Of a stretch of 64,000 bases of DNA, positions 33,683-45,776 are shown piece by piece. The stretch's first letter is position 1; each line of letters opens with the position of its first letter. Origin of the DNA: Portulaca oleracea (taxonomy: Eukaryota > Streptophyta > Magnoliopsida > Caryophyllales > Portulacaceae); contig CM055873.1 of assembly GCA_029582165.1 (NCBI GenBank), positions 41,724,795 through 41,788,794 of the forward strand, read 5' to 3'. The translations under genes were made by a program, and so were the position numbers. A model generated the notes under the pieces. It saw only the letters and a program-made list of their open reading frames with translations. It had not been told where the DNA came from and ran no database searches.

Positions 33683-33808
33683 CAAGTTTTGATTCGCACG
33701 CGTGCATCGATTTTTAAATTTATTTATTTTGTGTGTGTATATATACACACACACAAAAATAAATAAATATAACAATCGATGCACGCAATGCGTGCGAATC
33801 AAAACTTG
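33683..33808. repeat. Long near-perfect inverted repeat (hairpin)
   Basis: Arms of about 60 bp, from CAAGTTTTGATTCGCACGCG to the matching CGTGCGAATCAAAACTTG, meet at a GTGTGTGTATATATACACACACAC centre. Small mismatches lie in the arms. It could extrude as a cruciform or give a hairpin RNA if transcribed. Confidence 0.85.
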
Positions 33809-34059
33809 TGAAAATTAAAGTGACAAGACAGAAAGTAAAGCGAGAAAGAATAAGAACTTGAATAAACTTGAATTTAAATTCAAAAGAGTAACTTACAATT
33901 TGATGAATTAAAAGAATATTATAAGAGCAAACCCTAAACAAAATCTAAAAATAAAACTAAAAAACTCTCTAACTCCCGTACAATGAGGGTATATATGATG
34001 AAAGTAATAGAAGAGCACAAGGGAAACCCTACGCGTGCAAACAAGCGGCGTATTCATAA

Positions 34060-34375
34060 ACTCGAACGCTGGCAGCGTCCACATGGGCGCTGGCAGCGGG
34101 TTTGTTTCCGACTCTCTTTAGTGGCCTCTCACTTGGGCGCTGGTAGTGGTTATGGCGACGCTGGTAGCGTCGCGCAGCGATGATTTGGTTTTCCGAAATC
34201 AGGCGCTAGGAGCGGGTATGGGACGCTGGGAGCGTCCCTCGAATTTTTGCTCGTCAGGAACAGGCGTTGGTAGCGAATATGGGAGGCGCTACCAACGGGA
34301 GGCTCTCTCTTCTCGGTTGCTTCATCTGCAGCAAACGCTACTAGCGGCATTTAACGGCGCTGCCAGCGCCATGTT
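34060..34375. repeat. GC-rich region with repeated near-palindrome GCGCTGGYAGCG
   Basis: About ten variants of GCGCTGGCAGCG (GACGCTGGTAGCGTC, GGCGCTAGGAGCG, GGACGCTGGGAGCGTCC, GGCGCTACCAACG and others) occur in 315 bp. The spacing is irregular, about 20-45 bp. The block stands out as GC-rich in AT-rich surroundings. Two overlapping frames arise here, but they are made of the repeats and are not called genes. Confidence 0.7.
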
Positions 34376-36307
34376 GTTGTTACATTCGTTCGGCCCTTTC
34401 TTTCATCTTTTCCCTTCCTTTCTTCACTTCTTCATGAATTTTAACTAATACCTATATTCACACTAATTTTCCAATCAAGTGAAAATTCACAACCAAAAAC
34501 ACTTAATTTATGGTTTTAATTCGGCTCAAAATGAGACCAAACACTAATATTGAGTTGTTGACATGGTAAAGCCTCAACCTAATATAACATCGTAAAGTAA
34601 TGTGTAGCCTGGATGACTTCCCTTATGAACCAGAATGATCGTGTTTAGTTCAAAATGAGTTTCTTTGGGAGCTTTGGTCATTCGGTTCTTCCAAATGCAA
34701 TTAGAATTCAGAACGTAATGAAAATGTTGCAATAAACAGATGAACTACATGAAATTTACCTGGAACCAGAAGAACCCATCAATCATCTATTAACTGTATC
34801 TTATTGCTAACATCGAGAACCATAGTGAATTACATATAATAGATTACTTTATGCATGAGATTTGGGACCAATTCAGGTACTAGTATTATAACAAACTCCA
34901 ACAATAAATTTTAAATTAAACTTACACATTTCAAAGTAAGAGAGAAATGTAAAAATCACTCAAGAAGATAAAAGTCAAACCAAAGCATACCTCTCATTCG
35001 TGGTTGTTTTCAACACTCTTTCATACGTCTTCTTTGTCTCAACGATGAACATTAGTGACTAAACTTCATCTCCCCTCTTCGTTATTAATTACTCAAACCC
35101 AAAAATAGGGTATGAAATTACTCTAAAAAAGATCATGGAAAATAACCAAATCAAGAATCAAACTTTGAACAGGCAAGATAGAAAGAAGATACAAGGCGAA
35201 AACACGAATTAGGAGAATACCCATAAAAATCGAAGCTTTTGGCTGATTCTCATGATGGGTTGGCAAACAACAAACTTTTTTTTAAGGGTGAATATGGACT
35301 ATATTTTGGAGGGTTAGGATTGGATTTGAAACGGGGATAGGAAGAGATGAAAAGGTTTCTAGTAATTAGGAATTCTTGATCTCTAGCCTCTTAATTTGTT
35401 GGCTTTATTTCAATTTAATGACCTGATTTTGAAAATGGTATATTATTCTTTTTCTCTAACAATATTAAGGGCGCTTAAAGAGTTCTTACTCCCAAGTTTT
35501 AGCGCTACAGTAAATTAAGGCCCAAAAATGGTTAGAATTAATCCACTAGTCTCATCAATTTCCCCTTATTCTTTCGATGAGCATGTGGAAGTTGGATAAG
35601 TAAGATGTTATAGGTTTTTGTAGGTTTGTGTTATTTACCTAGAAATAGGTAATGGCGTTTTAAAAATTGAAAAATACTCATATTTTTAAGTTAAAAAAAT
35701 CAGATGGAGATAAATAGAAAAGTATTACAAATAATTTACATTTGCAAATAATAAGGCCCGTTAATCTTGTGGATGACATGTGGGCCTATAAAAAAACATG
35801 GGTAAAATGAGGTACTTGCTTGATCATACCCTTATTGAAAGTTTCTAAGGTAAATTTATTAAATATTTAGAAATTCATTTGATTTTTTATTTTAATCTAG
35901 AGAGTTTTAAAATTTAAAAATAAAAATAACTGAGCCAAGCCCGAGCCTAGATTTCCAAACCGAGTCCGAGCCCAAGTCATAACTTTGAAAGCTCGGTGAG
36001 CTTTGAGCTTGGGTCGAGTTTTTCTTAACCGAGCTGAGCCCAAACCTAGGTGGGCTCGACTCGTTTACACCCCTAGTCGCAATCATAACCCATTAGGTTT
36101 ATCCGAAATGAAATATACTGTACTTATTTACTCGAAATACACCCAACCCATATTTATCCGAATCTAATATACACCCCACCCATAACCCATCCACCCATCC
36201 AGATTGACAAGTCTATATTATAGTGAATTTGACAAAGCTTACTAAAACTTGTCAAAAATTACCAAACCTAACTTTTACATATCCACCTTTCACATATGAA
36301 CTTGAGC
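34376..36307. other. Intergenic DNA, no gene
   Basis: No coding region. At 35930-36080 there is a stretch rich in GAGCTCGG/CCGAGC-type words ending GGGCTCGACTCGTTTACACC, a pattern common at the ends of dispersed plant DNA transposons. The other end was not found. Confidence 0.45.
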
Positions 36308-36668
36308 AAAAAATTACTCGGAGGTACCCCAATATTTGGAGAAACTATTTTTCGATATCCCAACTTTTCAAAACTAATTTTGAGGTACCCTCACTTTTTG
36401 AGTTAGTAATTATTTGGTGCTTTTCCAGCCAATAATTTTATTAAGTGACCGAAATACCCTCATTCTTCTTCTTCTTCAAGGATATTTCTTCAATTAGGGA
36501 AGAACAAAGGCATTTTGGTCACTTAATAAAGTTAATGGTCGAAAAAACACCAAATAATAACTAACCCAAAAAGTAAGGGTACCTCAAAATTAGTTTTGAA
36601 AAGTTGGGGACCTTGGGGTACCAGAATAATATTTCACCAAAAGTTAGGGTACCTCAGAGTAATTTTTT
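36308..36668. mobile_element. Foldback MITE, better-preserved copy of the 9327-9658 family
   Basis: The ends AAAAAATTACTCGGAGGTACC and, on the other strand, AAAAAATTACTCTGAGGTACC pair, and the arms extend about 100 bp with several GGTACC words. The central part shares AAGTGACCGAAATACC and TTTTGGTCACTTAATAAA with the other copy. Confidence 0.75.
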
Positions 36669-36789
36669 GGAACCTTAGGGCCAAAGTTACATTGCATTTC
36701 CTTTTTTTCCTCAGACTTTCCTTTTTCTTATGAAAAACCAAAAAAAAAGTGGCGCAACAAAGGAGAAAGGGAAGTCTCGCGACTCAATG

Positions 36790-36941
36790 TTTATTAGATG
36801 CACCCGGAGCATGTGATATTTGCGAGTGAACAATCATGTGAATCAGAGTGAACAATCATAATAAACAGAGTGAACAACCTAATACATACGGATGAACAAT
36901 CGTAGAATATGGAATACATGCTCCAGGAGCACCTAATAAAT
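36790..36941. mobile_element. Short inverted-repeat element with internal GTGAACAATC repeats
   Basis: The end TTTATTAGATGCACCCGGAG pairs with the reverse complement of the other end (TTTATTAGGTGCTCCTGGAG), and both continue into CATG. Inside, GTGAACAATC or close variants recur about five times at 15-22 bp spacing. Non-coding, about 150 bp. Confidence 0.65.
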
Positions 36942-37189
36942 TGCACTGGCGACTATACTGGATTTGGTGTGGGTCGCTCGCCTTTATGCGGCCCTAAACC
37001 TAATGCGTGCGAAATGAACCCAGATAGCAAGCCCACACTCTTTAGTTGGAGAAAAAAGCAATCACAGCCGTCTATCTCATCAAGGACAACCTAGATTTAA
37101 AACATCACAACCCTGATCTGAGGTTCACGAAAACAAAAAAGGGCCTGTCACACAGTATCATCACTCACTGTGGCCTGAACTGAAGCACC

Positions 37190-37506
37190 AAAACCCTCCC
37201 CCTCTCCCCCCAAATTTTGTCACTCAAAACCTCTCTCTCTCTCTTTCTCTGCACACTTCTACACTCTTCTCCGCCGGCGCTCTCTCCTCCGGTAGGCCGT
37301 CGATGTTTCTCTATCTCTCTTTTTTCTCGTTCTAGGGTTCGCGATCTAGCTTCCAATGCCATGTTTCAATTTCATTCGCTTGTTTTCCTTCTTCGCTATG
37401 TTTTGCATTTCTGGGTTTAGTGTGTAATTGGGGCTTCGAATTTGATTTGTTGTTGTGGGTCATTTTCTACTCCAGGTTCAGTTCGGGTTCCATTCAGTCT
37501 TCTACT
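37190..37506 (+). promoter_or_regulatory. 5' UTR region of CCT2, with probable leader intron
   Basis: A CT-rich leader (CTCTCTCTCTCTTTCTCTG near 37229) is followed by a likely 5' UTR intron with donor CCG/GTAGGC at about 37291 and acceptor CTCCAG/GTTCAG at about 37474. A short second UTR piece then leads to the ATG at 37507. CT-rich leaders with leader introns are common in plant housekeeping genes. Transcript data would be needed to fix the limits. Confidence 0.5.
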
Positions 37507-40500
37507 ATGGCGGTATGTTCTGGGTGCTTCTCTTCTGTTCAAATGTCGTTGGCTTTGTTTTCTTAGATTGATAGGGTTTATGATTTTGGTTTTGTGATTA
37601 GGTTGATAGAATCTTGAAAGATGAAGCTTCTGAGGAAAAGGGAGATCGTGCTAGAATGGTAAGTTTATGCTGAAACAGTAGACCCATTTATGTTAAGTAT
37701 TCAACTTTCATTTTTAAAGTTAAGTGTCTTTTGCAAAGTAGAATGTGTTCTCAGATTCATCTGTGGTTTTTTGCTGATGGGTATATTGGTTCATGGAGTA
37801 TCCTTTCGCCTGTGTGCTGATGGTCCCTTTTGCCTGCCCACTTGGATAGCTTAGCTATGTTACTATACACTGCATTATTGCTTGGATACTGGTTAATGAA
37901 TGTTTGTGTGCCTAATTTTGTTGGGTTTGAGCTAGATGTGCTTTACTTTTGGTTTTGGGTCTTCAGTCTTGGCTGATGATATTTGATATTTCCAGGCAAC
38001 TTTTGTTGGTGCCATTGCAATCACTGATCTAATCAAGACAACTTTGGGACCAAAGGGAATGGTATGTCCTCATGAACCTCTAAACCCATGTTTTTAAGAT
38101 CCCAGCATACTGGGGGTAAATCCTAATACATTTTGCACTTCACTCAATTAGATTGACATATTCTGTGATATATTGGTATGTGTCTTTCACAGGACAAAAT
38201 CCTGCAGTCTACTGGTCGTGGGCATAATGTTACAGTGACAAATGATGGAGCTACAATCTTGAAGTCCCTTCATATTGATAATCCTGCTGCCAAAGTCCTT
38301 ATTGGTATCCTTGAAACGTGTGTTTTTATATGAACATGTTAATCCTGCACTCCCAAATGATGTTGTGTTTAATGAAAATATCGCACTTTATGATTTATTT
38401 ATTTATTTATTTTTAAATCTCAAATCCCAATAGAAGTATGTTATCATATAAAAAAAAAAAACCTCTTTCTGACTATCATTATTTGGAGGATTTCTGTGCG
38501 TGTTTCTTGTGTCGTAATTCATCCTTAATTTGAGGTTAGAAATTTCAAAGACACAAGATGATGAAGTTGGTGATGGGACAACATCTGTTGTTGTTTTGGC
38601 TGGAGAGCTGTTAAGAGAGGCTGAGAAGCTGGTAGCGATGAAGATTCATCCTATGACCATAATCTCAGGTGAGTGGTTAAAGATATTGTACTTTTCTGTG
38701 TTTAACATTGTTTGCATGTGCATTCAACTGCTGTTTGGCTTCCACTTTTTCTTACGTTGGCTGGAAGAGATTAGTCAACGTGTATGATACCAAACTTATG
38801 GCCTCTGAAGTATAAAGCAGACTAATTGGTAAAGATATGAATGATGCAAACTCCTTTGATACCAAGTATGTAATTTTTGTGTTAGATACTTGGGGTGTTA
38901 TAATATATAATGTCATGGTAAAGGTGTGTCCTGGAAACTATGCTCAATAGCACAAAGATATGATTGAGGTAAGCATAACCCATCGTCAAGACTTTCAAAG
39001 AACCATCCTAAGGGGTCTCTTGCATAGAGGAATACCATAGAGGTTCAATGCTAGTTTTTGGTGAGTTACTTGTAGACATCCCTTAGTTAATTTGCTCCAT
39101 GGAGTTGCAACTTAGAAGTTTGAGGGAACAATTTTATGATTGAAGTCGGATGCTTATGGCAGAGAAAAAGGAAAGAATAAGGGAGAAAATGATGTTCCCA
39201 AGGAAGGAGACCTTGCTTCTGAGAAGATTAAATGAAAAATGTATTGTGAACTTTAGTTTAAGAAAATTGAGGTGAAAGAGAGCTGATGGCACTCTCAAAT
39301 TTTCAGCTGTGTTTTACAAGTTGTGATTTGGTGCTTAGTTTAAAAGTACTCGAGGTGCACAAAGCACAAAGGGTCTAGGAACTATGGGTTCTGGCTTTTT
39401 AGATGTGACAGGCACTTATACTGGTGATTAAAATCATTCCCAGCCAATCCCAGGCCATATTGTTTGTTTTTCATGAAAATAATAAGTTAGATATGGCATC
39501 AAAGAAGTGGCAAGATTCTATTATAACTATGAAAAGTAGCACCTGCTTTGCATTCTTTTTGGGCTAGGAGGGATGAAGAGAGGGATAAAAGCCTGGCATT
39601 ACAAAGGGAGAAAAGCATGGCTTTGGGGTGCCAGGCTTGATGCTTCAAGGAAGTTCCAATCCAATCTCTAGCGAAAAGTAAAGATTTTCTATTTCTGGGA
39701 GAGAGAAAGAGATTGATACAGAGAAAGGAAGAGAGACATTACAGAAACAGAGAACAATGAAAAATAAAAGTGTTGATGTCATTGTAAGACAAGCTTTTGA
39801 CCTTTGTTCGAAGTACCAAAAAGCGCGGGCTTTTTCGAGGGTTTCAACCTGATGTATATTTGATAGCCATATACATCAAGGTCATCAAGGAAGACAGTCT
39901 CATTATACATCACAACCTTTTTTGAGCTAGTTGTGCTTGATATAGGCTGTTGCCAATGGAAAATTTAATTTACGCTTAATTGGTTTCTCGCAAATGACCA
40001 CAAAAATCAATGCTGTCCTGTTTCTACCTGATTCCCCAATTTCAGGGACTTCTGATATAGCTAGGTTTCACAGACACCTGTTTCAGACTGTGTGGCAAAA
40101 ATATCATCATTCATAATTTAGTACTTAGTATCTAGGAAGCTCAAGTAGTGATTGTTTTATATCCTTTTTCGTGTTTAGGGGTGCACCGGGGGGGGGGGGG
40201 GGGAGTTATATTTGTAACTTGCAGTTAAGTTCTCAGCATTAGTTGCCCTATGACTGTTTTGGCTCATGAAATGTATTTAGACAATTGAGATGGTCCTGTT
40301 GCTGAATAATTGCTTTCAAAATTTTCACATTGTGCTCATGATCTGACCTTTTCATTGTACTTGTCTTTGGTTTCACCGCTTGATGTACCAATGTTAGGAA
40401 TGGAAGATTCTATTGATTCTCTTGAGTTCCTGATTCCTATTGTTCCAAAATTCTTTTTGCTGCCTCTCTTGATTTACTGGTTCCTGTTCAGTTTGTGAGA

Positions 40501-43500
40501 TTAAGATACTTCATATGACTTATTTTTTGCGAACTCAGGTGTCTGATTCTGTGATACACGTGTTCTTGTTTTATAATATTTCTTTTTTTGTATCTCATCC
40601 AGGTTATAGAATGGCAGCTGAATGTGCTCATAATGCATTGTTGAAAAAGGTTGTCGACAATGGGCAAGATGCTGGTACTGCTTATTAACTATCTGTTTTT
40701 CAAGTGCTTCTTTTGGGTGTCTGCATGATTACTCTTTGATGCATGACAAGTACAATTTGTGTTGATGCAGAGAAATTTAGATCAGATTTGATGAACATTG
40801 CAATGACAACACTAAGTTCAAAGATCTTATCCCAAGACAAGGAACACTTTGCCAATATGGCAGTAGATGCAGTAATGAGACTGAAGGTGAAAAGTCCAAA
40901 TCCTTTTAGCTTTAGATGCAGATTTTCAGATTGCTCTTAACGTGCATGTTTTTTGGACATTTTTGGTATTAACTGGGCTATTTTTTAATTTTTTTTTTAA
41001 AAACATTTTTTTTAATGTAAGAATCAGAATATGTAAGTTTGGTGGTGTTTGTTGAGTTTGTTTCATTAAAACCACTTTGGTTAAGAGAGAATGTGAATAT
41101 GGGAGCAACTAATGTTAGGCAAAGTGGATTGAAATTTCGGATGGTTGATGATTGAATGTATAACGCCTTTTTCAGAGTATCTAGTCATTTGCCCTTGTTT
41201 CTCTGACTCTGGTTTCCTTGTGCATTAATTAGATTGCCATTAGGACTCATGGATGGAGTCTGTGGTTTTCGACATGCTGTTAAGTAGTGATGTCATTCGG
41301 ATTGATTTCCTGGACCATAAGTGTCTTCATTGTGGTTTTGACATAGTGTTTAGGGTGATTTGGAACTCGGGAGCTGCTAGTATTCACTGTCTTGGTCCCA
41401 AAAATTGTAGTTCATCCTGAAATCATGGACCAGCTTTTGTGAGATATATAAATCAGGCTCTTTAATCTCATTTGGACTACAATTTTATGAGTTATGACAG
41501 AGGGAGTATAGAAAGGGATGCTCAATTCATTGTAACATATAGGGTAACACCTTGTCAACGAAATTGCAATCCACGAGGTGTCCATAAACCTAAGAACCGC
41601 TGCTATGTGCTCAGGGTCCCCCCCCCCCCCTTCTCTCTCATGGTCTGCATTTTGTTCATTTGGGCGCACATCACTTGCTCTATAGAATCACCACTGCTCT
41701 AAGCAGCCATGAATTAAGGATTATTCTTAAGTTCTTTGTTGCTTCATGTTGCTTATAAGATTGTCCTTTGGAAATTTGCAGGGCAGCACAAATTTGGAGG
41801 CCATTCAAATTATCAAAAAGCCTGGAGGTTCACTTAGGGATTCATTTTTAGATGAAGGGTGAGTTTACATTTGTCAAAGCATTGCCTGATACAAGGGTGC
41901 TTGCCCTCTTGTAATTTTGTTAACTAGCTGGTTCTAACCCGTGTAATGCACGGAAACATTGTTATCAAATGAAGCTATTAATTCGTGAAACATATAGCAA
42001 ATGTATTAGGAAATCTTGATAAATTATTTATTTTTAGTATTCAGACATACTTGAAATTCTTCTATTATTTTCATGAATTTCATCTTCACAATACATTAAA
42101 CATGCAATTTACATATTAAATTTTGGTACTTATATATGACTTTGTTTTCTGTTTTCAAAATAACATTTATGACTATAATAAATTGTATAGGTTAGGGATT
42201 ACATTAGGAGCAACTAAACCTATCTAAATTGGTCATTTAGCTTTGGATACTTGTGTTATATTTATAGATTTGTTTAGATGCGCATCTGGGATACGGTGTG
42301 AATCTATATAGACTTCTTTATGATTATGTTAACATCTGTTTTTAGAGAAGCCTGATATTTCTTTCCTTCTATATATGTAAGTTAATGCTGTTATATTATG
42401 TACAGCTTGTCAAAAGGAGTAATTGGTGGTTCATTTGATTGATTATTCCTATATATTCTTTCTGTGAATAATTGAAATGCTTGATCTTTAAGATTTTGTT
42501 GGCTGTGGCAGATTTATCTTGGACAAAAAGATTGGTGTTGGGCAACCAAAGCGTATCGAGAACGCAAAAATTTTGATTGCTAACACTGCTATGGACACGG
42601 ATAAAGTAAAGATTTACGGGGCACGTGTCCGTGTTGATTCAATGGCAAAGGTTGCAGAGATTGAGGCTGCGGAAAAGGAGAAGATGAGAGAGAAAGTGAA
42701 GAAGATTATAGCCCATGGCATTAACTGTTTTGTGAACCGGCAATTAATCTACAATTTCCCAGAGGAGCTATTTGCAGATGCTGGGATCCTTGCCATTGAG
42801 CATGCTGATTTTGATGGTATTGAACGCCTTGCACTTGTGACTGGTGGTGAGATCGCATCAACATTTGACAATCCTGAATCAGTGAAGCTTGGTCATTGTA
42901 AGCTGATTGAGGAAATTATGATTGGTGAAGACAAGTTGATTCATTTCTCTGGTGTTGATATGGGGCAAGCATGCACAATAGTGTTGAGAGGTGCCAGGTA
43001 AAATTTCAAATTATAAGTCACATGCCCTTTTCTCTTTTGCATTTTTGTATTTTACTTGCATCCATTTATACAGTGCACCTACATTGTCCCATTACGTGAA
43101 TCTAGGGCTCTTGTTTTGGGTACATGTTCGAAATTAGATCACCTGCTCACTGTGTTTAAAATAGCGCGCGTGGCGCGCGCTATAGCGCACGAGGCGCTGT
43201 AGCGCAACCCACAGCGCTACGAACTGTCGAGGCGTAGCGCAGTTCACGAGGCGCGCGCTATGTGTGCAAAGGCGCGTGGCGCGTGGCGCACGAGGCGCGC
43301 TCTACATGAATTTTGTACTGTTCAATTTTTTTTTTACTTTTTTTTACTGTGCTATTTTTGAAAAAACAAGGGAAAAGCTTTTATTTTTGGGTAAAAACCC
43401 TAGCCTGCCTGAAATTCCCTCATTTCACAAATCTCACGCGTGGTGCTGCTTCTCTGCCTCTGTGCGTGCTGCTCCAACTCAGATATGTCTTCTTCTTCTT

Positions 43501-45776
43501 CTCTTCTTCTTCTTCTTCCTCTGCCTGCTTCTTCTCTTCTTCTTCTTCTTCTTCTTCTTCTTCTTCTTCTTCTTCCTCTGCGTTCTTCTTCTGCTGCTGC
43601 TGCTGCTTCTTCTTCTTCTTCTTCCTCTGCCTGCTGCTGCTTCTTCTTCTTCTTCTTCTTCTTCTTCTTCTTCTTCTTCTTCTTCTTTTCTTCTTTTCTT
43701 CCTCTGCCTGCTTCTTTTCTTCTTCTGTGTGCTGCTGCTGCTGCCTGCTGGTTCTTCATCCTCTTTTTTTTTTTTTTTTAAATTTCTGGGCAGTGAGTCA
43801 CACTGTCACAGACATTTGCTCCTTCTGCATTTCTTTTTCTTTTTATCTTTATTTGCTCTCTGTTTGCTTGCCTACTGTTTTAATTTGGTTGCTGTGGCTG
43901 CTGTTTATTTTGTAGCTTTTGGTCTGTTGGGCAGTGAGTGGAGTGGGGTGGGCTGAGTGTGAGACTGTGAGTTATGGAGGGGAAGGAGGTTCTGCTAGTG
44001 GTTCAAGCCAACCTAAATCTGATGATCCTGCTTGGAAGTACTCACGACGAGATCCAAATAATATAAGTGTATTCTATTGTGACTTTTGTGGACATAAGAC
44101 CTCGGGGAAGGAGGTTCTGCTAGTGTAATGTGTTTTTTTATGTTTTCTTTAAATGACTATGCTTGTTTATCTCTTTTGAAGACTAATTTAGTATTATATC
44201 GTATGTCAAGCATATTTGCGTGATTTTTCGTCATATTAATTGTGTCTAATCTAATTTTTTATGTTATTTTTGAGTTCATTATGTGAAAATATAGCTTCTA
44301 CATGATTTTGAAGCAAAATTGAGCTTTTGTGCGCCTCGCGTGCGTGAGGCGCGCGCCATCGCCGCGCGCCTCGGGGACCCTTGCGCTATTTTGCGCCTCG
44401 CGCTATTTTAATCCCAGCCTGCTCATCACAAAGGAGAATATACCAGTACCCGGAAGAGCTAATGGTGCCATGATCATTAGTGGCCCTCTAATAGTTGATC
44501 TAGTGGATACTGAAGTCTTGTCATAGTTGCGTTTTTCTGTTGTTTTCTTGTAGATCTGTGCAAAATGATATTTAAACTGTATAGTTTTTGGTACACATTT
44601 AAATTATGGTTGGCGAAGATAAGTGGATCCTGTTTTTGGAATTGAATCTCTGTTGATTTCTTTGAGAGAGGAAGAAGGGAGGTCAACAGCTTTTTGTTAG
44701 GGTCTGTCAGATATAAACCAAGACCAGTACTCCAAAATTTCATGCGGGCAAGGTATGTGGAGAGGTCGGATGTCTTACCCTTAAATTTTGCAATTTAGAG
44801 AGACATACTACATGGAAAAGAATCAGAGGTATGGAGGGGTCTGTCAGATAGGATCTGGGAAAATGGTATAATATCCCTGTGGAAATCATGTAGACATGAT
44901 CAACAAAGCTACTGTGGATAATTTGTTGATGATTTTTGATGTTCCTTTGAATCTCATCCATGTGAATTCTTTAATTGTCAAGTTGCCGTCCTTTGTTTTT
45001 GTACTTTATGATCTTTATTTCTTGCCACTGTCGCCATTTACACAATTCATGAGTTGACATATCCCGTTTGTTTGTAGTGAGCACGTGCTTGACGAAGCTG
45101 AAAGGTCTTTGCATGATGCCCTGTGTGTGCTGTCCCAGACAGTTAATGACACTAGGGTTTTGCTGGGTGGTGGGTGGCCGGAAATGGTGATGTCTAAGGA
45201 GGTGGATGAATTGGCTAGGAAGACTCCTGGGAAGAAATCTCATGCAATTGAGGCCTTTTCACGGGCTCTCCAGGCAATCCCTACTATTATTGCTGACAAT
45301 GCTGGACTTGACAGTGCTGAGCTCATCTCAAAGCTCCGCGCTGAGCATCACAAGGAAAACAGCACTGCCGGGATAGATGTCATCACTGGAATGGTAAGTA
45401 CAGATATCTTGTTTCTGGCTGTAGACCTCAAACTAACCTGTCATCTCTTAGATCACGATTGAAAACTTCATATGCTCGACTTTGCAATTGCACCTGATCG
45501 ACTCGATTTGAACACAAACTGAAGTAACCTAACTTAAACTGACCATTTCATATGCAAAAACAACGAAAGTCAAAGAGAAGAAAAGTTTGGACATACCGTG
45601 ACATGTTAGAACATGATTGACGAGTGTAGGTTGGAGACATGTCAGCACTGGGAATTTCAGAATCATTCAAGGTGAAGCAGGCGGTGTTGATGTCTGCAAC
45701 AGAGGCAGCCGAAGGGCTTCTCAGAGTTGACGAAATCATCAAGTGTGCACCCAGGAGGAGAGAGGAGAGGATGTGA
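37507..45776 (+). CDS. CCT2: T-complex protein 1 (CCT) subunit beta, 527 aa, 11 exons
   Basis: CCT is the cytosolic double-ring chaperonin that folds actin, tubulin and other proteins using ATP; this is its beta subunit. Coding exons: 37507-37512, 37602-37658, 37996-38061, 38193-38304, 38540-38668, 40603-40674, 40771-40886, 41782-41858, 42512-42997, 45078-45393, 45630-45776. All introns are GT-AG and all phases agree, giving 1584 bp and 527 residues, the usual plant length. Nucleotide-binding motifs are present: LGPKGM (38-43), NDGAT (60-64), GDGTT (91-95), and the hydrolysis aspartate in ERSLHDA (D387), followed by GGG at 404-406. The 6-bp first coding exon (Met-Ala) is unusually small. The end ([10 protein letters not shown]) matches plant beta subunits. 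Introns 5, 8 and 9 are long; intron 9 contains a hAT element. No lesions were seen. Confidence 0.97.
41930..42420. other. Possible old insertion in CCT2 intron 8
   Basis: The stretch starts with a palindromic CCGTGTAATGCACGG word near 41939 and is more AT-rich than the rest of the intron. Similar TGCAATGCAC words occur near 4094-4114. No paired end or target duplication was found. Confidence 0.2.
43150..44417 (+). mobile_element. hAT-type element in CCT2 intron 9, 8-bp target duplication
   Basis: The left end CTGTGTTTAAAATAGCGCG pairs with the right end (CTGGGATTAAAATAGCGCG on the other strand). CCTGCTCA flanks it exactly at 43142-43149 and 44418-44425; 8 bp is the hAT signature. Both subterminal regions are packed with GCGC/GAGGCGC words, as hAT transposase binding regions often are. 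At about 44004-44110 the frame encodes the start of a hAT BED zinc finger ([14 protein letters not shown], then YCDFCG), but the finger's histidines and the catalytic and dimerisation domains are absent. A 1268-bp non-autonomous derivative. Confidence 0.92.
43488..43690. repeat. (TTC)n-rich imperfect microsatellite inside the hAT element
   Basis: Long runs of TTC with CTG/TGC interruptions. They create overlapping open frames on both strands (poly-Ser, poly-Phe, poly-Leu, poly-Lys/Glu) that are artefacts of the repeat. Confidence 0.95.

Noticed and set aside
34146..34448. 100-codon frame in GC-rich DNA
   Set aside because: Built from GCGCTGGYAGCG repeats; no recognisable protein and no gene signals.
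43264..43956. Long overlapping frames on both strands (up to 230 codons)
   Set aside because: They come from the TTC/CTG triplet tract inside the hAT element and encode homopolymer runs; only the BED-finger fragment after it is meaningful.
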